A stretch of 51,742 nt of DNA from DAOUBP01 sp034432655 (lineage in GTDB: Bacteria; Chloroflexota; Anaerolineae; CG2-30-64-16), in NCBI GenBank assembly GCA_034432655.1, contig DAOUBP010000155.1:1-51742 (forward strand), given 5' to 3'. Shown here piece after piece: positions 41,150-49,662 of this stretch. A program made the position numbers and the translations under genes. The first letter of the stretch is position 1, and each line of letters begins with the position of its first letter. The notes beneath the pieces were generated by a model that did no database searches, was not told the origin of the DNA, and saw nothing but the letters and a program-made list of their open reading frames with translations.

Positions 41150-43075
41150 TTAGCACAGATGTTCCTTGAAAAACCGCACGATCTCATTATAACATCGCAC
41201 CTTATTCTCAAAACGCGTCACGTCGTGCCCCTCGTTCTCGAACACCAGAAGCTCAACCTGCTTGCCCTGCGCCCGCAGCGCCTCCACCAGGTCCCGGGAC
41301 TCGTCGGCGCGCACGCGCGGATCGTTGCGGCCCTGGATCACCAGCAGCGGACAGGCCAGATGCTGGAGATGGGTGCTGGGCGAACGCTCGACCAGGAAAT
41401 CACGATCGCGCTCAGGATGCCCGATCGCCAGGTAGAAGTAGGTCTTCCACGTCTCCGGGATGCGCTCCAGGAAGGTGAGCAGGTTATACGGCCCGAACAT
41501 GTCCACGGCAGCCTTCCAAAGCTCCGGGTGACGGCCGATCAACGTCAGGGTCATGTAACCGCCGTAAGAGCGGCCCATGACGCCGACACGGTTCATGTCG
41601 AGCCGGGGATCGGACCGCAGGTGCTCGAACGCAGCCACGTGATCCAACCGGTCCTGGCCGCCCCAATCGTGGTCCACCCGTTTCATGTAATCCAGCCCGT
41701 AACCGTGGCTGCCGCGGACGTTGGGCACGAACACGGCAAAGCCGTTCAAGGTGAAGAACTGGATTAGCGGCATGGAGAACCAGGTGAAATCAGGGCGCTC
41801 CTGGCTTTGCGGCCCACCGTGGATGTAGAAGATCACCGGCCTGGGCCCGGTGAAGCCGAGCGCGGCGGCGGGCAAGTATAGGCGGGCCGAGACGCGCAGG
41901 CCATCATGACTGACATAGGAGGCGTCCTCGCCGGGAGAGAGCAACGACGGCGAGATACCCAAAGGCCGCTCGCGGGTCAGTTGGGCCAGGTGGCCGTCAG
42001 GCCGAAGTGTGTAGAGTTGTACCGGCGAGGTGGCCGTGGAAAACGCCAGCGCGTACGCGCCGCTGGCCTTCTCGTAGCGGATGGACTGCAGTACGCCGTC
42101 TTGCAACGCACCCCTGCCGCACACCACGCGCTCCAACGTCATGCGCAAGTTGGCTTCATCGAAAACACCCTCGTAAGCCCAGGAACAGCCGTCAATGTTA
42201 TAGCCGATCAGATAACGGCCGTTCTCAGCCGCGTCTCGAGAGGCGTCGGGCAGGTGCTCCAAATGATCCATCTCGCCGACCCCGGCATGGATTGCGCCCA
42301 CCACCTCCACCGGCCGCACGGCCGTCGGGTCCGAGAGTGGAAAGTAGCCCAGGCCATAGTGATCATCGAACAACGATGTGATGAAGAGCAGCCCGCCCCC
42401 GGGCGTGAAATAAGCCCGGACGATAGAATTCAGCGGCACGGCCTGGCCCTCAGCCCGCTGTTCTAACGGCACCCCGAAAAGCAACCGCCTCTCCGGCACC
42501 TCGCGCGTCCACAGGTAAAGCACATGATCGCCGACCGTATAGCCGTCGCCCAGGACGATCTGAGAATAATCAGCATTGGCGCCGAAATAGGAATTGCCGT
42601 ACAGGCTGCCTCCCAGGTCGGTGAGCGCCAGGGTTGCCAGGTCGGCCAGAAAGGTGCGGTGAACCGGATCGGTGCGCGGATCAACATTGAAGACAGCAAG
42701 ATTGCGCTCCGGATCGCAATGCTGACAAACCAACTGCTGGCCCGCAAAGCGATCGCCGAACACAGGCTCGGGGATACCACCGTCCAGCGGCACGAAGTGG
42801 GGCTGATAGTTCTCGTCGCCGTCCCGATCAATCATCACCAGCACCTTGCCCAGCTTGGGGAAGACGAAAAACGGCTCGCCACCCAACAGCTCCGGCGTCA
42901 TCAACGCGATATCGGGCGGCAACAGCGGCTCCGGCACACTGCCGGCTCGATCCATGACATAGAGGCTCAGCCGGCCCGACATATTGCTGAGGAAATAGAC
43001 CCGGTCGCCGACCAGCTGGGGGCTGAGGAACAACCGGGCCGAGAGAAGGGACTCAATTTTGAACGATGAAAGCAT
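41150..43075 (-). CDS. S9 family peptidase (prolyl-oligopeptidase-like)
   Basis: This serine peptidase of 641 residues has an N-terminal beta-propeller-like region (about 20-380) and a C-terminal alpha/beta-hydrolase domain. The triad is readable: Ser in MGRSYGGYMT (about residue 502), Asp in IQGRNDPRVRADES and His in ENEGHDVTRFE. HGGPQSQERPDF is the oxyanion region. It cleaves small peptides, or acts as an acylaminoacyl-peptidase. No signal peptide is seen. AAGGAG precedes the ATG. Confidence 0.93.
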   Translation of the reverse strand: MLSSFKIESLLSARLFLSPQLVGDRVYFLSNMSGRLSLYVMDRAGSVPEPLLPPDIALMTPELLGGEPFFVFPKLGKVLVMIDRDGDENYQPHFVPLDGGIPEPVFGDRFAGQQLVCQHCDPERNLAVFNVDPRTDPVHRTFLADLATLALTDLGGSLYGNSYFGANADYSQIVLGDGYTVGDHVLYLWTREVPERRLLFGVPLEQRAEGQAVPLNSIVRAYFTPGGGLLFITSLFDDHYGLGYFPLSDPTAVRPVEVVGAIHAGVGEMDHLEHLPDASRDAAENGRYLIGYNIDGCSWAYEGVFDEANLRMTLERVVCGRGALQDGVLQSIRYEKASGAYALAFSTATSPVQLYTLRPDGHLAQLTRERPLGISPSLLSPGEDASYVSHDGLRVSARLYLPAAALGFTGPRPVIFYIHGGPQSQERPDFTWFSMPLIQFFTLNGFAVFVPNVRGSHGYGLDYMKRVDHDWGGQDRLDHVAAFEHLRSDPRLDMNRVGVMGRSYGGYMTLTLIGRHPELWKAAVDMFGPYNLLTFLERIPETWKTYFYLAIGHPERDRDFLVERSPSTHLQHLACPLLVIQGRNDPRVRADESRDLVEALRAQGKQVELLVFENEGHDVTRFENKVRCYNEIVRFFKEHLC

Positions 43076-43171
43076 GGGTTGACTCCTTGATGTACATAAT
43101 CCAATGTTAGCACAGGAGCAACTTTACTACAAAATCCCCTGAGAATCCATGCTGGATCCTCGACGAAGTTA

Positions 43172-43180
43172 TGCTATACT
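43172..43180 (+). promoter_or_regulatory. Extended -10 element immediately before mevalonate kinase
   Basis: TG-C-TATACT, whose last base is 8 bases before the GTG at 43188. The transcript would begin at or within one base of the start codon, so the message is probably leaderless. No SD is present. Confidence 0.6.
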
Positions 43181-43187
43181 ACCCCCC

Positions 43188-44231
43188 GTGAGCGAGTCAA
43201 CGATTCTCGGCGTCGGCCGCGCGGCCGGCAAAGTAATCTTGTTCGGTGAGCATGCCGTGGTCTACGGTCGGCCTGCGCTGGCAGTCCCGGTGACACAGGT
43301 CTGGGCTGAGGCCGCCGTGGAACCGGCCCCGCCGGGCACAGGCCTGACGATCTACGCCGCCGACCTGGACGAGGAGATCGCGCTGCGCACTGCGCCGGCC
43401 GACCATCCGCTGGCCGCGGCCGTCCGCCTGGCGCTGGCACAGGTCAGGGGGCAGGAGTCAACCGGCCTCCAGCTTCCGGTTTCCGGCTTCCAGCCCGAAC
43501 CTGACTGGCGCGTCACTATCCGTTCCACCATTCCGGTTGCCAGCGGCCTGGGCAGCGGCGCGGCGGTCAGCGCGGCGATCATCCGGGCGATAATGGCGGC
43601 GCAACAACGAATCGGCAAATCAATGAATGGCGAAGACACAATTCGCAATATGCAATACTATCCAATCCCCCCCGCCGTCCTCTCTGCCCTGGTCTACGAA
43701 ATCGAACGCCTCCATCATGGCACGCCCAGCGGCATTGACAACACGGTCATCGCCTACGAACAGCCTGTCTATTTCGTGCGCGGCAGACCGCCGGAGCCGT
43801 TCGCCATCGGCCGGCCGTTCCGCCTGGTGATCGGGGACACTGGCATCCGCAGCCCGACGCGCATTGCCGTGGGGGATGTGCGGGCAGGCTGGGCGGCGGA
43901 ACCGGTCCGCTTCGAGGCCTTGTTCGACGCCGTAGCAAAGGTCGTCGAGGCCGCGCGCGTCGCCATCGCAGCAGGCGAACCCGAGCAGTTGGGGCCGTTG
44001 ATGGACGAAAACCATGTGTTGCTGCGGCAGATCGGCGTCTCGTGTGCGGAGCTGGATACGCTGGTCGCGGTTGCGCGCTCCGCCGGCGCGCTGGGCGCCA
44101 AACTCTCCGGGGCGGGCCGCGGGGGCAACATGATTGCCCTGGTGACGGCGGAAACTGCAGCCACGGTGGCAGAGGCATTGCGCTCCGCCGGCGCAACACA
44201 GGTAATCGTGACCGAGGTGGGGGCTGGCTGA
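43188..44231 (+). CDS. mvk: Mevalonate kinase with two in-frame repeat inserts
   Basis: This GHMP kinase phosphorylates mevalonate in isoprenoid synthesis. The sequence has GKVILFGEHAVVYG, the ATP loop IPVASGLGSGAAVSAAI, RLHHGTPSGIDNTV and GAKLSGAGRGGNMIAL. Two insertions are foreign to the fold. At residues of about 84-104 VRGQES is followed by a GLQLPVSGFQPE segment. At residues of about 141-160 GEDTIRNMQYYPIPPA follows GKSMN. They match low-complexity repeats in other genes here. The GTG start puts the protein at the extended -10 box, so it is likely leaderless; an ATG at 43149 is less likely. The next gene is a UbiD-family decarboxylase 41 bases downstream. Confidence 0.9.
   Translation: MSESTILGVGRAAGKVILFGEHAVVYGRPALAVPVTQVWAEAAVEPAPPGTGLTIYAADLDEEIALRTAPADHPLAAAVRLALAQVRGQESTGLQLPVSGFQPEPDWRVTIRSTIPVASGLGSGAAVSAAIIRAIMAAQQRIGKSMNGEDTIRNMQYYPIPPAVLSALVYEIERLHHGTPSGIDNTVIAYEQPVYFVRGRPPEPFAIGRPFRLVIGDTGIRSPTRIAVGDVRAGWAAEPVRFEALFDAVAKVVEAARVAIAAGEPEQLGPLMDENHVLLRQIGVSCAELDTLVAVARSAGALGAKLSGAGRGGNMIALVTAETAATVAEALRSAGATQVIVTEVGAG
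43440..43498 (+). repeat. Low-complexity insert 1 in mevalonate kinase
   Basis: AGGTCAGGGGGCAGGAGTC followed by a tract built on CCGG(C/T)TTCC(A/G)GC-like units. The first part reads VRGQ, as in the thrC and DUF2723 inserts. Confidence 0.7.
43612..43665 (+). repeat. Low-complexity insert 2 in mevalonate kinase
   Basis: ACAATTCGCAATATGCAATAC (43633-43653) is an AATACGCAATACGCA-type repeat. It reads TIRNMQYY, the same frame as TIRDTQYA in thrC. Confidence 0.7.
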
Positions 44232-44272
44232 GGTTGCTGGCTGTATTGCGTAGGGAGGGTTCTGGGACGGAC

Positions 44273-45637
44273 ATGGATCTTCACGAATTCATCGCTGCGG
44301 CCGACGCGGCCGGCTACCTGGTCAAGATTGACCATGAAGTGGATCCATACCTTGAAATTGCGCGACTGGCTGCCGGGCTGGACGGCCGGCCGGTCCTCTT
44401 CACGCGCGTCAAAGGCAGCGCGTTTCCCGTGATCGCCGGGGTCTGTTCCGACCGGCGCTACTTCGCCCTGGCGTTGGGCGTGCCGCCGGAGCGGGTGATC
44501 TTCCGGCTGGCCGAGGCGCTGGAGGCGCCCGTCGCGCCCGGGATCAAGCCTTCCGGCGATTTGACGGCGAGCGCCCCGCCGGCTGAAGCCTCGATCCCGC
44601 TTGCTCAGGGAGATGACCTCGCGGCCGCCATCGCGCCCTGCCAGCAAGTCGTCGAGCCGGAAGTGGATCTGGAGGCCATCCCCTTCCTCACCCACTATCC
44701 CCAGGACGGTGGTGCGTACGCCTCGGCTGCGGTGGCGTTCATCAACGATCCTGAGACCGGGCCGAATGCCTCGTTCCACCGCTTGTTGCGCCTGGACAAG
44801 CGCCGGGTGACCGCACGGCTGGTGGAGCGCCGTGGGACGGAGACCGCATGGCGCAGATCGGCCAGCGGCATCCCCGTCGCCATCTGCATCGGCCTCCCTC
44901 CGCACGTGCTGCTGGCCGCATCTATGGCACCGCCGCCCGGCGTAGACGAGATGAGCATTGCTGCTGCGCTGGCCCCCACCCCCATGACGGAGACGGCCAA
45001 CGGCATCCGCGTGCCCGCCGAGGCCGAATTCGTGCTGGAAGGCTGGATCACCAAGGAATTGACCGACGAAGGGCCGTTCGTGGACCTGACCGGCACCTAC
45101 GACTTCATCCGCCAGCAACCGATCATCGAGATTCAACGTATTACACACAGGCAGGATGCCATCTATCAGGCTTTGCTGCCCGGCCGGCTGGAACATAAGC
45201 TGTTGATGGGGATGCCGCGAGAGCCGACCATCTACGCCGAGGTCAACAAGGTGACGCGCTGCCTGAACGTGAACATCACCCCTGGGGGCGCATCGTGGCT
45301 ACATGCCGTGGTGCAGATCGCCAAGCAGGGGCCCGACGACGGCAAACGGGCCATCGAGGCCGCCTTTCGCGGGCATAGCTCGCTGAAACACGTTTGGATC
45401 GTGGACGAAGACGTGAATCCTTTTGACCCCTACGACGTCGAGTGGGCGGTCGCAACGCGCTTCCAGGCCGACCGTGATCTGGTGGTGCTGACCGATCAGC
45501 CGTCCAGCTCGCTGGACCCCTCGGCGCACCATGTGCCCGGCCAGAAAAGCCGCACGGCCAAAATGGGTATTGACGCAACCATCCCCTGGGACACGCCATC
45601 CGGGCCCAGCCATCCGGAAGCGTACCGACGGGTGTGA
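44273..45637 (+). CDS. UbiD family decarboxylase, archaeal-type (candidate anhydromevalonate phosphate decarboxylase)
   Basis: This prenylated-FMN-dependent enzyme has 454 residues. The segments ILTHYP-type (PFLTHYPQDGGAYASAA), ASFHRLLRLD, the glutamate-bearing EAEFVLEGWI, GPFVDLTGTYDFIRQQPIIEI and LLMGMPREPTIYAEVN are those I associate with archaeal UbiD enzymes more than with 3-octaprenyl-4-hydroxybenzoate decarboxylases. It is beside mevalonate kinase, so a role in the archaeal route (trans-anhydromevalonate 5-phosphate to isopentenyl phosphate) is plausible. Residues of about 89-108 are an inserted copy of the 5460-5552 palindromic element. The partner enzymes (aconitase-like dehydratase, UbiX, isopentenyl phosphate kinase) are not in the window. 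Confidence 0.85.
   Translation: MDLHEFIAAADAAGYLVKIDHEVDPYLEIARLAAGLDGRPVLFTRVKGSAFPVIAGVCSDRRYFALALGVPPERVIFRLAEALEAPVAPGIKPSGDLTASAPPAEASIPLAQGDDLAAAIAPCQQVVEPEVDLEAIPFLTHYPQDGGAYASAAVAFINDPETGPNASFHRLLRLDKRRVTARLVERRGTETAWRRSASGIPVAICIGLPPHVLLAASMAPPPGVDEMSIAAALAPTPMTETANGIRVPAEAEFVLEGWITKELTDEGPFVDLTGTYDFIRQQPIIEIQRITHRQDAIYQALLPGRLEHKLLMGMPREPTIYAEVNKVTRCLNVNITPGGASWLHAVVQIAKQGPDDGKRAIEAAFRGHSSLKHVWIVDEDVNPFDPYDVEWAVATRFQADRDLVVLTDQPSSSLDPSAHHVPGQKSRTAKMGIDATIPWDTPSGPSHPEAYRRV
44541..44598 (+). repeat. Palindromic insert in the UbiD gene
   Basis: GGATC-AAGCCTTC-CGGCG (44541-44557) pairs imperfectly with CGCCGGCTGAAGCCTCGATCC (about 44577-44597). The right part matches the intergenic element at 5526-5545 with few changes. 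The reading frame is kept. Confidence 0.65.
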
Positions 45638-45640
45638 GGG

Positions 45641-45705
45641 GATGCGGGATGCGTGACAAGAAACAAGAGATACGTGATAAGTGGTGTGTGATGGGATGTT
45701 GAAGG
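45641..45705. repeat. Short low-complexity repeat after the UbiD gene
   Basis: Iterated GGGATGCGGGATGCGTGACAAG-like and GATACGTGATAAG units fill the gap to the next gene. There is no gene-like reading frame. Confidence 0.45.
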
Positions 45706-45747
45706 TCTGTCACTGCCCCGGCTGGCAACAAACACAAGGAGGGCATA

Positions 45748-46890
45748 ATGCCCCGACGTTTCAGGCGAAGCAACGGGTTTTCGCTGCTTAAGCTCTTGAT
45801 GGGACTGGCTGTGGTCGCCAACCTGGCCAGCCTGTTGGGACGCGCCTCTGCGCCGCGCCGGCCGTCCGGCCATTGGTCGCCAGCCATGCTGATCTTCATC
45901 CTGATAGCCGCCTTCTTAGGGGTCGGCATATTGCTCACCGTTCTGGGTGGGATCGTGTCGTTATTAGGCGGCGCCGGCGCAATCACGTTGTTCTGCCTGG
46001 CGCCGGCGGCTGTGTTGTTGCTCGCCGTTTGGGCGATCGTGCAAGGACAGAGCCGCTCGCCCGGGAAGGCCGAGGCAGCCCCACCGACCAGCGCCGCACA
46101 GCCCGCGCCAACACAAGAGGCTGCTGCGTCCCAACCCAGCGCCGGGCAGACCGCGCCCCCCTCAAGGGCCCAGACCCCTCCGGCGCCGGTGCAACAGCGG
46201 GCCGCCACACCTTCGCAGCCGTCTGTTCCCCGGCCGATCGAGGCCTACCCGGAAAGGGGGGCCCGGGCCCCTGGCGATTACCGACAACGCGCAGCGTCTT
46301 ATCGCCGGCGCATCCAAAGCCTGATCAAAGCCCGCCGCCGAGGGCCCCTGGCCGACAGACTGGCCGACATCCTGCCCAGGCTCAGCAGTTGGGAGGAGCG
46401 GGTGGGCCAGCTGGCCGATCGCGTGGCGCTTTTCGAGCGGGATGACCTGATCCGCCGCGACATCAAGGAGGTCCCGCAGCACATCGCCCGCCTGCAAAAA
46501 CAGATCCCGCTGGAAGCTGATCCTGAGGTCCAGCGCCAGATGGCGCGCACACTGGCCGCTTACGAAGAGCAATATCGCCAGCTGGAGGCGCTGGCAAAAC
46601 TGATGCGCCGCACGCGCCTCAACCTGGAAGACACCCTGGCGGCGATGGGCACCATCTATTCACAGGTACAAGTTTTGAACGCTATGGACATTGACAGCGC
46701 AGCCGCAGCCCGCATCGCCGATGAGATTGACGTTGAGGTCAACCGTCTGAACGATCTGTTGTCCGCGTTAAGCGAGGTGAATGCGGGGCCCGAAGAAAGC
46801 CACCCGGCACCGATGTCCGCCAGCCTGGAGGAAGAAGCCGGCCTTGCTGGCCGTAAGACGCGCCTGGAACGCAAGGGGGCAACGGAATAA
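45748..46890 (+). CDS. Membrane-anchored coiled-coil protein, unknown
   Basis: This protein of 380 residues has hydrophobic segments at about residues 12-30 and 45-105 (LIFILIAAFLGVGILLTVLGG and a second stretch ending VWAIVQG). A Pro/Ala/Gln-rich linker (about 108-165) follows. The rest is charged and mostly helical with coiled-coil character (YRRRIQSLIKARRRG, EERVGQLADRVALFERDDLIRRD). I do not recognise a family. The layout suits a membrane protein with a large soluble part. AAGGAGG precedes the ATG. Confidence 0.75.
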   Translation: MPRRFRRSNGFSLLKLLMGLAVVANLASLLGRASAPRRPSGHWSPAMLIFILIAAFLGVGILLTVLGGIVSLLGGAGAITLFCLAPAAVLLLAVWAIVQGQSRSPGKAEAAPPTSAAQPAPTQEAAASQPSAGQTAPPSRAQTPPAPVQQRAATPSQPSVPRPIEAYPERGARAPGDYRQRAASYRRRIQSLIKARRRGPLADRLADILPRLSSWEERVGQLADRVALFERDDLIRRDIKEVPQHIARLQKQIPLEADPEVQRQMARTLAAYEEQYRQLEALAKLMRRTRLNLEDTLAAMGTIYSQVQVLNAMDIDSAAAARIADEIDVEVNRLNDLLSALSEVNAGPEESHPAPMSASLEEEAGLAGRKTRLERKGATE

Positions 46891-46977
46891 CCGATCCCTC
46901 GGCCCGGTAACCCCGGACGCCGCACCTCAGTACAGCCGGAGGCCCCGGTATCTCCCAAACCACTGCGGAGGAATGTG

Positions 46978-47571
46978 ATGCCCGAAGAAATTCTACGCAC
47001 TTTCATCGCCATCGAACTGGACGAACCGTTGCGGATCGCGCTGGCACAGGTGCAAAACAAACTCAAGCGCCAGGTGCCCCCCGGCAGCGTCAAATGGGTC
47101 GCGGCTGACGGGATTCACCTGACCCTGAAATTCCTGGGCGATACGCCTGCGAGCCGGGTGCCCGAGATCGAAGAAGCGCTCAAACGCGCCTGTGCCCCGT
47201 TAGCGCCCTTCGTGTTCAGCGTGGAGGGCCGGGGCTGCTTCCCCAACTTCCGGCGGCCGCGCGTCATCTGGGTGGCGGTGCGGGACAAGGGCCAGCGGTT
47301 GATACAGCTGCGGGACGCGATCGAACGCGAGGTGGCGCCGTTGGGCTGGCCCACCGAGGAGCGGGAGTTTTCGCCGCACCTGACATTGGGGCGGATCGCC
47401 CGCAACGTTACGCCGGCGCTACAGGGCACGGTGGGCCAGGTTGTAGAGCAGACGGTGGTCGAACAGATCGGCCAACAACGTGTGACCGGCGTCAGCTTGA
47501 TCCGCAGCGATTTGCAACCCGCCGGGGCCGTCTACACGACTTTGTGCCATGTCCCCTTGGGAGCGAGCTAA
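46978..47571 (+). CDS. thpR: RNA 2',3'-cyclic phosphodiesterase (2H superfamily)
   Basis: This enzyme of 197 residues opens 2',3'-cyclic phosphates at RNA ends. Both catalytic HxTx motifs are present: HLTLKFLG near residue 43 and HLTLGRI near residue 134. It starts EEILRTFIAIELDE and has the family segment VKWVAADGIHLTLKFLGD. The start ATG at 46978 has GGAGG at good distance. It converges on the Amt-like gene with an 11-base gap. Confidence 0.95.
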   Translation: MPEEILRTFIAIELDEPLRIALAQVQNKLKRQVPPGSVKWVAADGIHLTLKFLGDTPASRVPEIEEALKRACAPLAPFVFSVEGRGCFPNFRRPRVIWVAVRDKGQRLIQLRDAIEREVAPLGWPTEEREFSPHLTLGRIARNVTPALQGTVGQVVEQTVVEQIGQQRVTGVSLIRSDLQPAGAVYTTLCHVPLGAS

Positions 47572-47582
47572 GCCTTCTGGTT

Positions 47583-48995
47583 TCAGACCGGTAAGGTCTC
47601 GGCAGTCCCTTCCGGCACAACGGCTTCCGGCTCAGCCGTTGTCTTCGCCGGCGCCAGCGGGGCCGGTGCCTCCGGAAGGTGTGACGGCCGTTGCCGCAGC
47701 AGATACGCGGCAGCCGCCAGGGGTACCAGGCACAACCAGGAGGCGAAGAAACCGAAAAGGGCCACCGCGGCCACACCGATCAGTTGAGCCTGCATCTGGC
47801 CCGGCCAGTCGGGCAGCAAGCCCCCAGCTGCCAACAGGCCGGTGACCCCTTGGCCGGCCACCCCCAGGTAGTCGCCCGCGCCGACGCCGTTCCACCCGGC
47901 GCCCGCGCGGCCGTCGGCCAGCAGGCCCAACGCCAGCAGCCCGCCCATGGCGCCCAAGCCATGCACGGCCAAAGCAGTCGCCGAATCACCAAACCCCACC
48001 AGGTGATTTGCGCAGAAAACCGCCAGAGGAACCAGGAAACCGACTGCCAGGCCGACAACCAGCGCCGCCCAAGGAGGCACGAACGGCGCCAGAGCCAAAC
48101 CGGCAGTCACCCCCGCCGCCAGACCGCGCAACGCCATCAAAGGATCGGGCCGGCCCGCCACCAGCCACGTATAGGCCAGGGGCAGCAGCGTCCCACCGCC
48201 GGCAGCCAGCACCACATTGAGCAAGATGGCCGGCAGATCGAGCGCCAGGCCATCCGGCAGAGGCACTGCGGAAAACCAGGCAACCGTGCCGGCCAGCAAC
48301 AAGCCGGCCCCCACCAGCGCGGGGAACGGCAGATGCAACGGCGGCAGCAGGGCCGGCGACTGCGGATCAGCGGCCGGGCCTCGACGTGAGGCAAAGGCAG
48401 CCAGGCCACCCAACGCGACGGCAGCGCCCAAGAGATGCACGCCGGCAGCGCCGCCCGCATCCACCAGGCCATGACCGAGACCCAGGTTGCTGCCGAGGTT
48501 GGCCAGCCAGCCTCCGCCCCAGATCCAGTTCCCGACCAGCGGGTAGAACAGGCCACCCATGAGCAGCCCCAACAGCCCGACAGCCCACCTCGGCGCCCGC
48601 TCTTGCAACGCCAGCACCGGAATCTGGACGGCAGCGATGACCCAGGGCAGGTTGGCCAACGCCAGGCTGCGCGCAGCCGGGGTAGCGGCGGGGCCGGCCA
48701 GCCCCCATCCCACAAGCCCGGCCATGCCCCAACCCGGCCCCCAGGTGGGGCCCAACGCCGACCATTCCCAGATCAAGCCCTCGAAGCCCGGACGATCGTA
48801 GACCAGGCCAATGCCGCCGAACTGCAGGGCAAATCCGGTCGCCAGGTAACCGAGCACGGCCAGGCCAAGCGCAGCACAAAAGCTGACAACAGCCCGGCGG
48901 CTGCGTTCAGGTTCCAGGCCGCCGACGACGATCAACGCGTAACCGATAGGGACTAAGAACGCCAGCCCGAAAATCAGGGCAGGATATTCCAACAC
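47583..48995 (-). CDS. Amt-like ammonium transporter (divergent)
   Basis: This membrane protein of about 470 residues has some 10-11 helices. It retains DAGGAAGVHLLGAAVALGG (first pore His, near residue 185) and ALAVHGLGAMGGLLALGLLA (second pore His, near residue 345). These correspond to the twin-His of Amt/Rh channels. The usual FAGG(T)VVH and HGVGG signatures are shifted, so it is a divergent member. No GlnK gene is nearby. A GTG at 48995 follows AGGAG by eight bases; an in-frame GTG at 49004 is too close to the SD. Confidence 0.72.
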   Translation of the reverse strand: MLEYPALIFGLAFLVPIGYALIVVGGLEPERSRRAVVSFCAALGLAVLGYLATGFALQFGGIGLVYDRPGFEGLIWEWSALGPTWGPGWGMAGLVGWGLAGPAATPAARSLALANLPWVIAAVQIPVLALQERAPRWAVGLLGLLMGGLFYPLVGNWIWGGGWLANLGSNLGLGHGLVDAGGAAGVHLLGAAVALGGLAAFASRRGPAADPQSPALLPPLHLPFPALVGAGLLLAGTVAWFSAVPLPDGLALDLPAILLNVVLAAGGGTLLPLAYTWLVAGRPDPLMALRGLAAGVTAGLALAPFVPPWAALVVGLAVGFLVPLAVFCANHLVGFGDSATALAVHGLGAMGGLLALGLLADGRAGAGWNGVGAGDYLGVAGQGVTGLLAAGGLLPDWPGQMQAQLIGVAAVALFGFFASWLCLVPLAAAAYLLRQRPSHLPEAPAPLAPAKTTAEPEAVVPEGTAETLPV

Positions 48996-49024
48996 GCAAC
49001 ACACTCCTGTGCAAGTTATATGCC

Positions 49025-49075
49025 GCTTGTATCCGCGTCCTCCGCGTCGTCTGCGTAGTCCGCGTCCCGTTTTCG
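49025..49075. repeat. CCGCGTC-type low-complexity repeat
   Basis: Iterated TCCGCGTC(C/G)T units, ending CCGTTTTCGAGTC. Related stretches are at 2449-2482 and 2606-2645. It lies between the Amt-like and Mut7-C genes. Confidence 0.6.
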
Positions 49076-49092
49076 AGTCAGGGCCCTCAACC

Positions 49093-49121
49093 TTGGCAGT
49101 TGGGGCATTCCATCTTACAAT
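49093..49121 (+). promoter_or_regulatory. Promoter of the Mut7-C gene
   Basis: TTGGCA (49093-49098) and TACAAT (49116-49121) are 17 bases apart. The ATG at 49131 is only 9 bases after the -10 box, so the message is nearly or fully leaderless. Confidence 0.7.
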
Positions 49122-49130
49122 TGATGTGCC

Positions 49131-49622
49131 ATGTTACCACAAGACTCACCTCCTCCCAAAGAGGGAGCGCCCAGACTGCTGGTAGACGCCATGCTGGGCC
49201 GGTTGGCCAAATGGCTGCGCCTGTTGGGCTACGACACCGAATACTGGCGCGACGGCCCCGACGAGGCTTTAATCGCGCATGCCCAGGCCGAGGGCCGGCT
49301 GATCATCACGCGCGATCATGGCCTGGCTGGCCGTCGTGGGGTTTGGGCGCTCCTGGTGCACGCCGAGGACCTGGACGGCCAGATTGCGGAGCTGCGCGGA
49401 GTATTGGGCGACACTGCCCGGCCGTTCACACGCTGCCCGGAATGTAACGGCTCTCTGGCTCCCATGCCCCACGCCGACGCGCGCGACCTTGTTCCGCCCT
49501 ACGTCTGGCACACCCAGCGCGAGTTCCGGCGGTGCGCAGGCTGCGGTCGCGTCTACTGGAAGGGCACCCACTGGCCGGCATTGCAAAGCCGCCTGGCGCC
49601 TGAAGAGGGATCACTGACATGA
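49131..49622 (+). CDS. Mut7-C RNase domain protein with zinc ribbon
   Basis: This protein of 163 residues has the Mut7-C PIN-like RNase domain (LLVDAMLGRLAKWLRLLGYDTEYWRD, then RLIITRDHGLA) with Asp residues of the active site. The C-terminal zinc ribbon has CPECN near residue 101 and CAGCGRVYWKGTHW near residue 135. It is expected to be a cytoplasmic ribonuclease. The gene lacks a ribosome site, consistent with a leaderless message. It is followed 40 bases later by the DUF2723 gene. Confidence 0.92.
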   Translation: MLPQDSPPPKEGAPRLLVDAMLGRLAKWLRLLGYDTEYWRDGPDEALIAHAQAEGRLIITRDHGLAGRRGVWALLVHAEDLDGQIAELRGVLGDTARPFTRCPECNGSLAPMPHADARDLVPPYVWHTQREFRRCAGCGRVYWKGTHWPALQSRLAPEEGSLT

Positions 49623-49662
49623 TAACACAAAAGAGATGTCATGTGTGCAGACCGGAGGTCCG

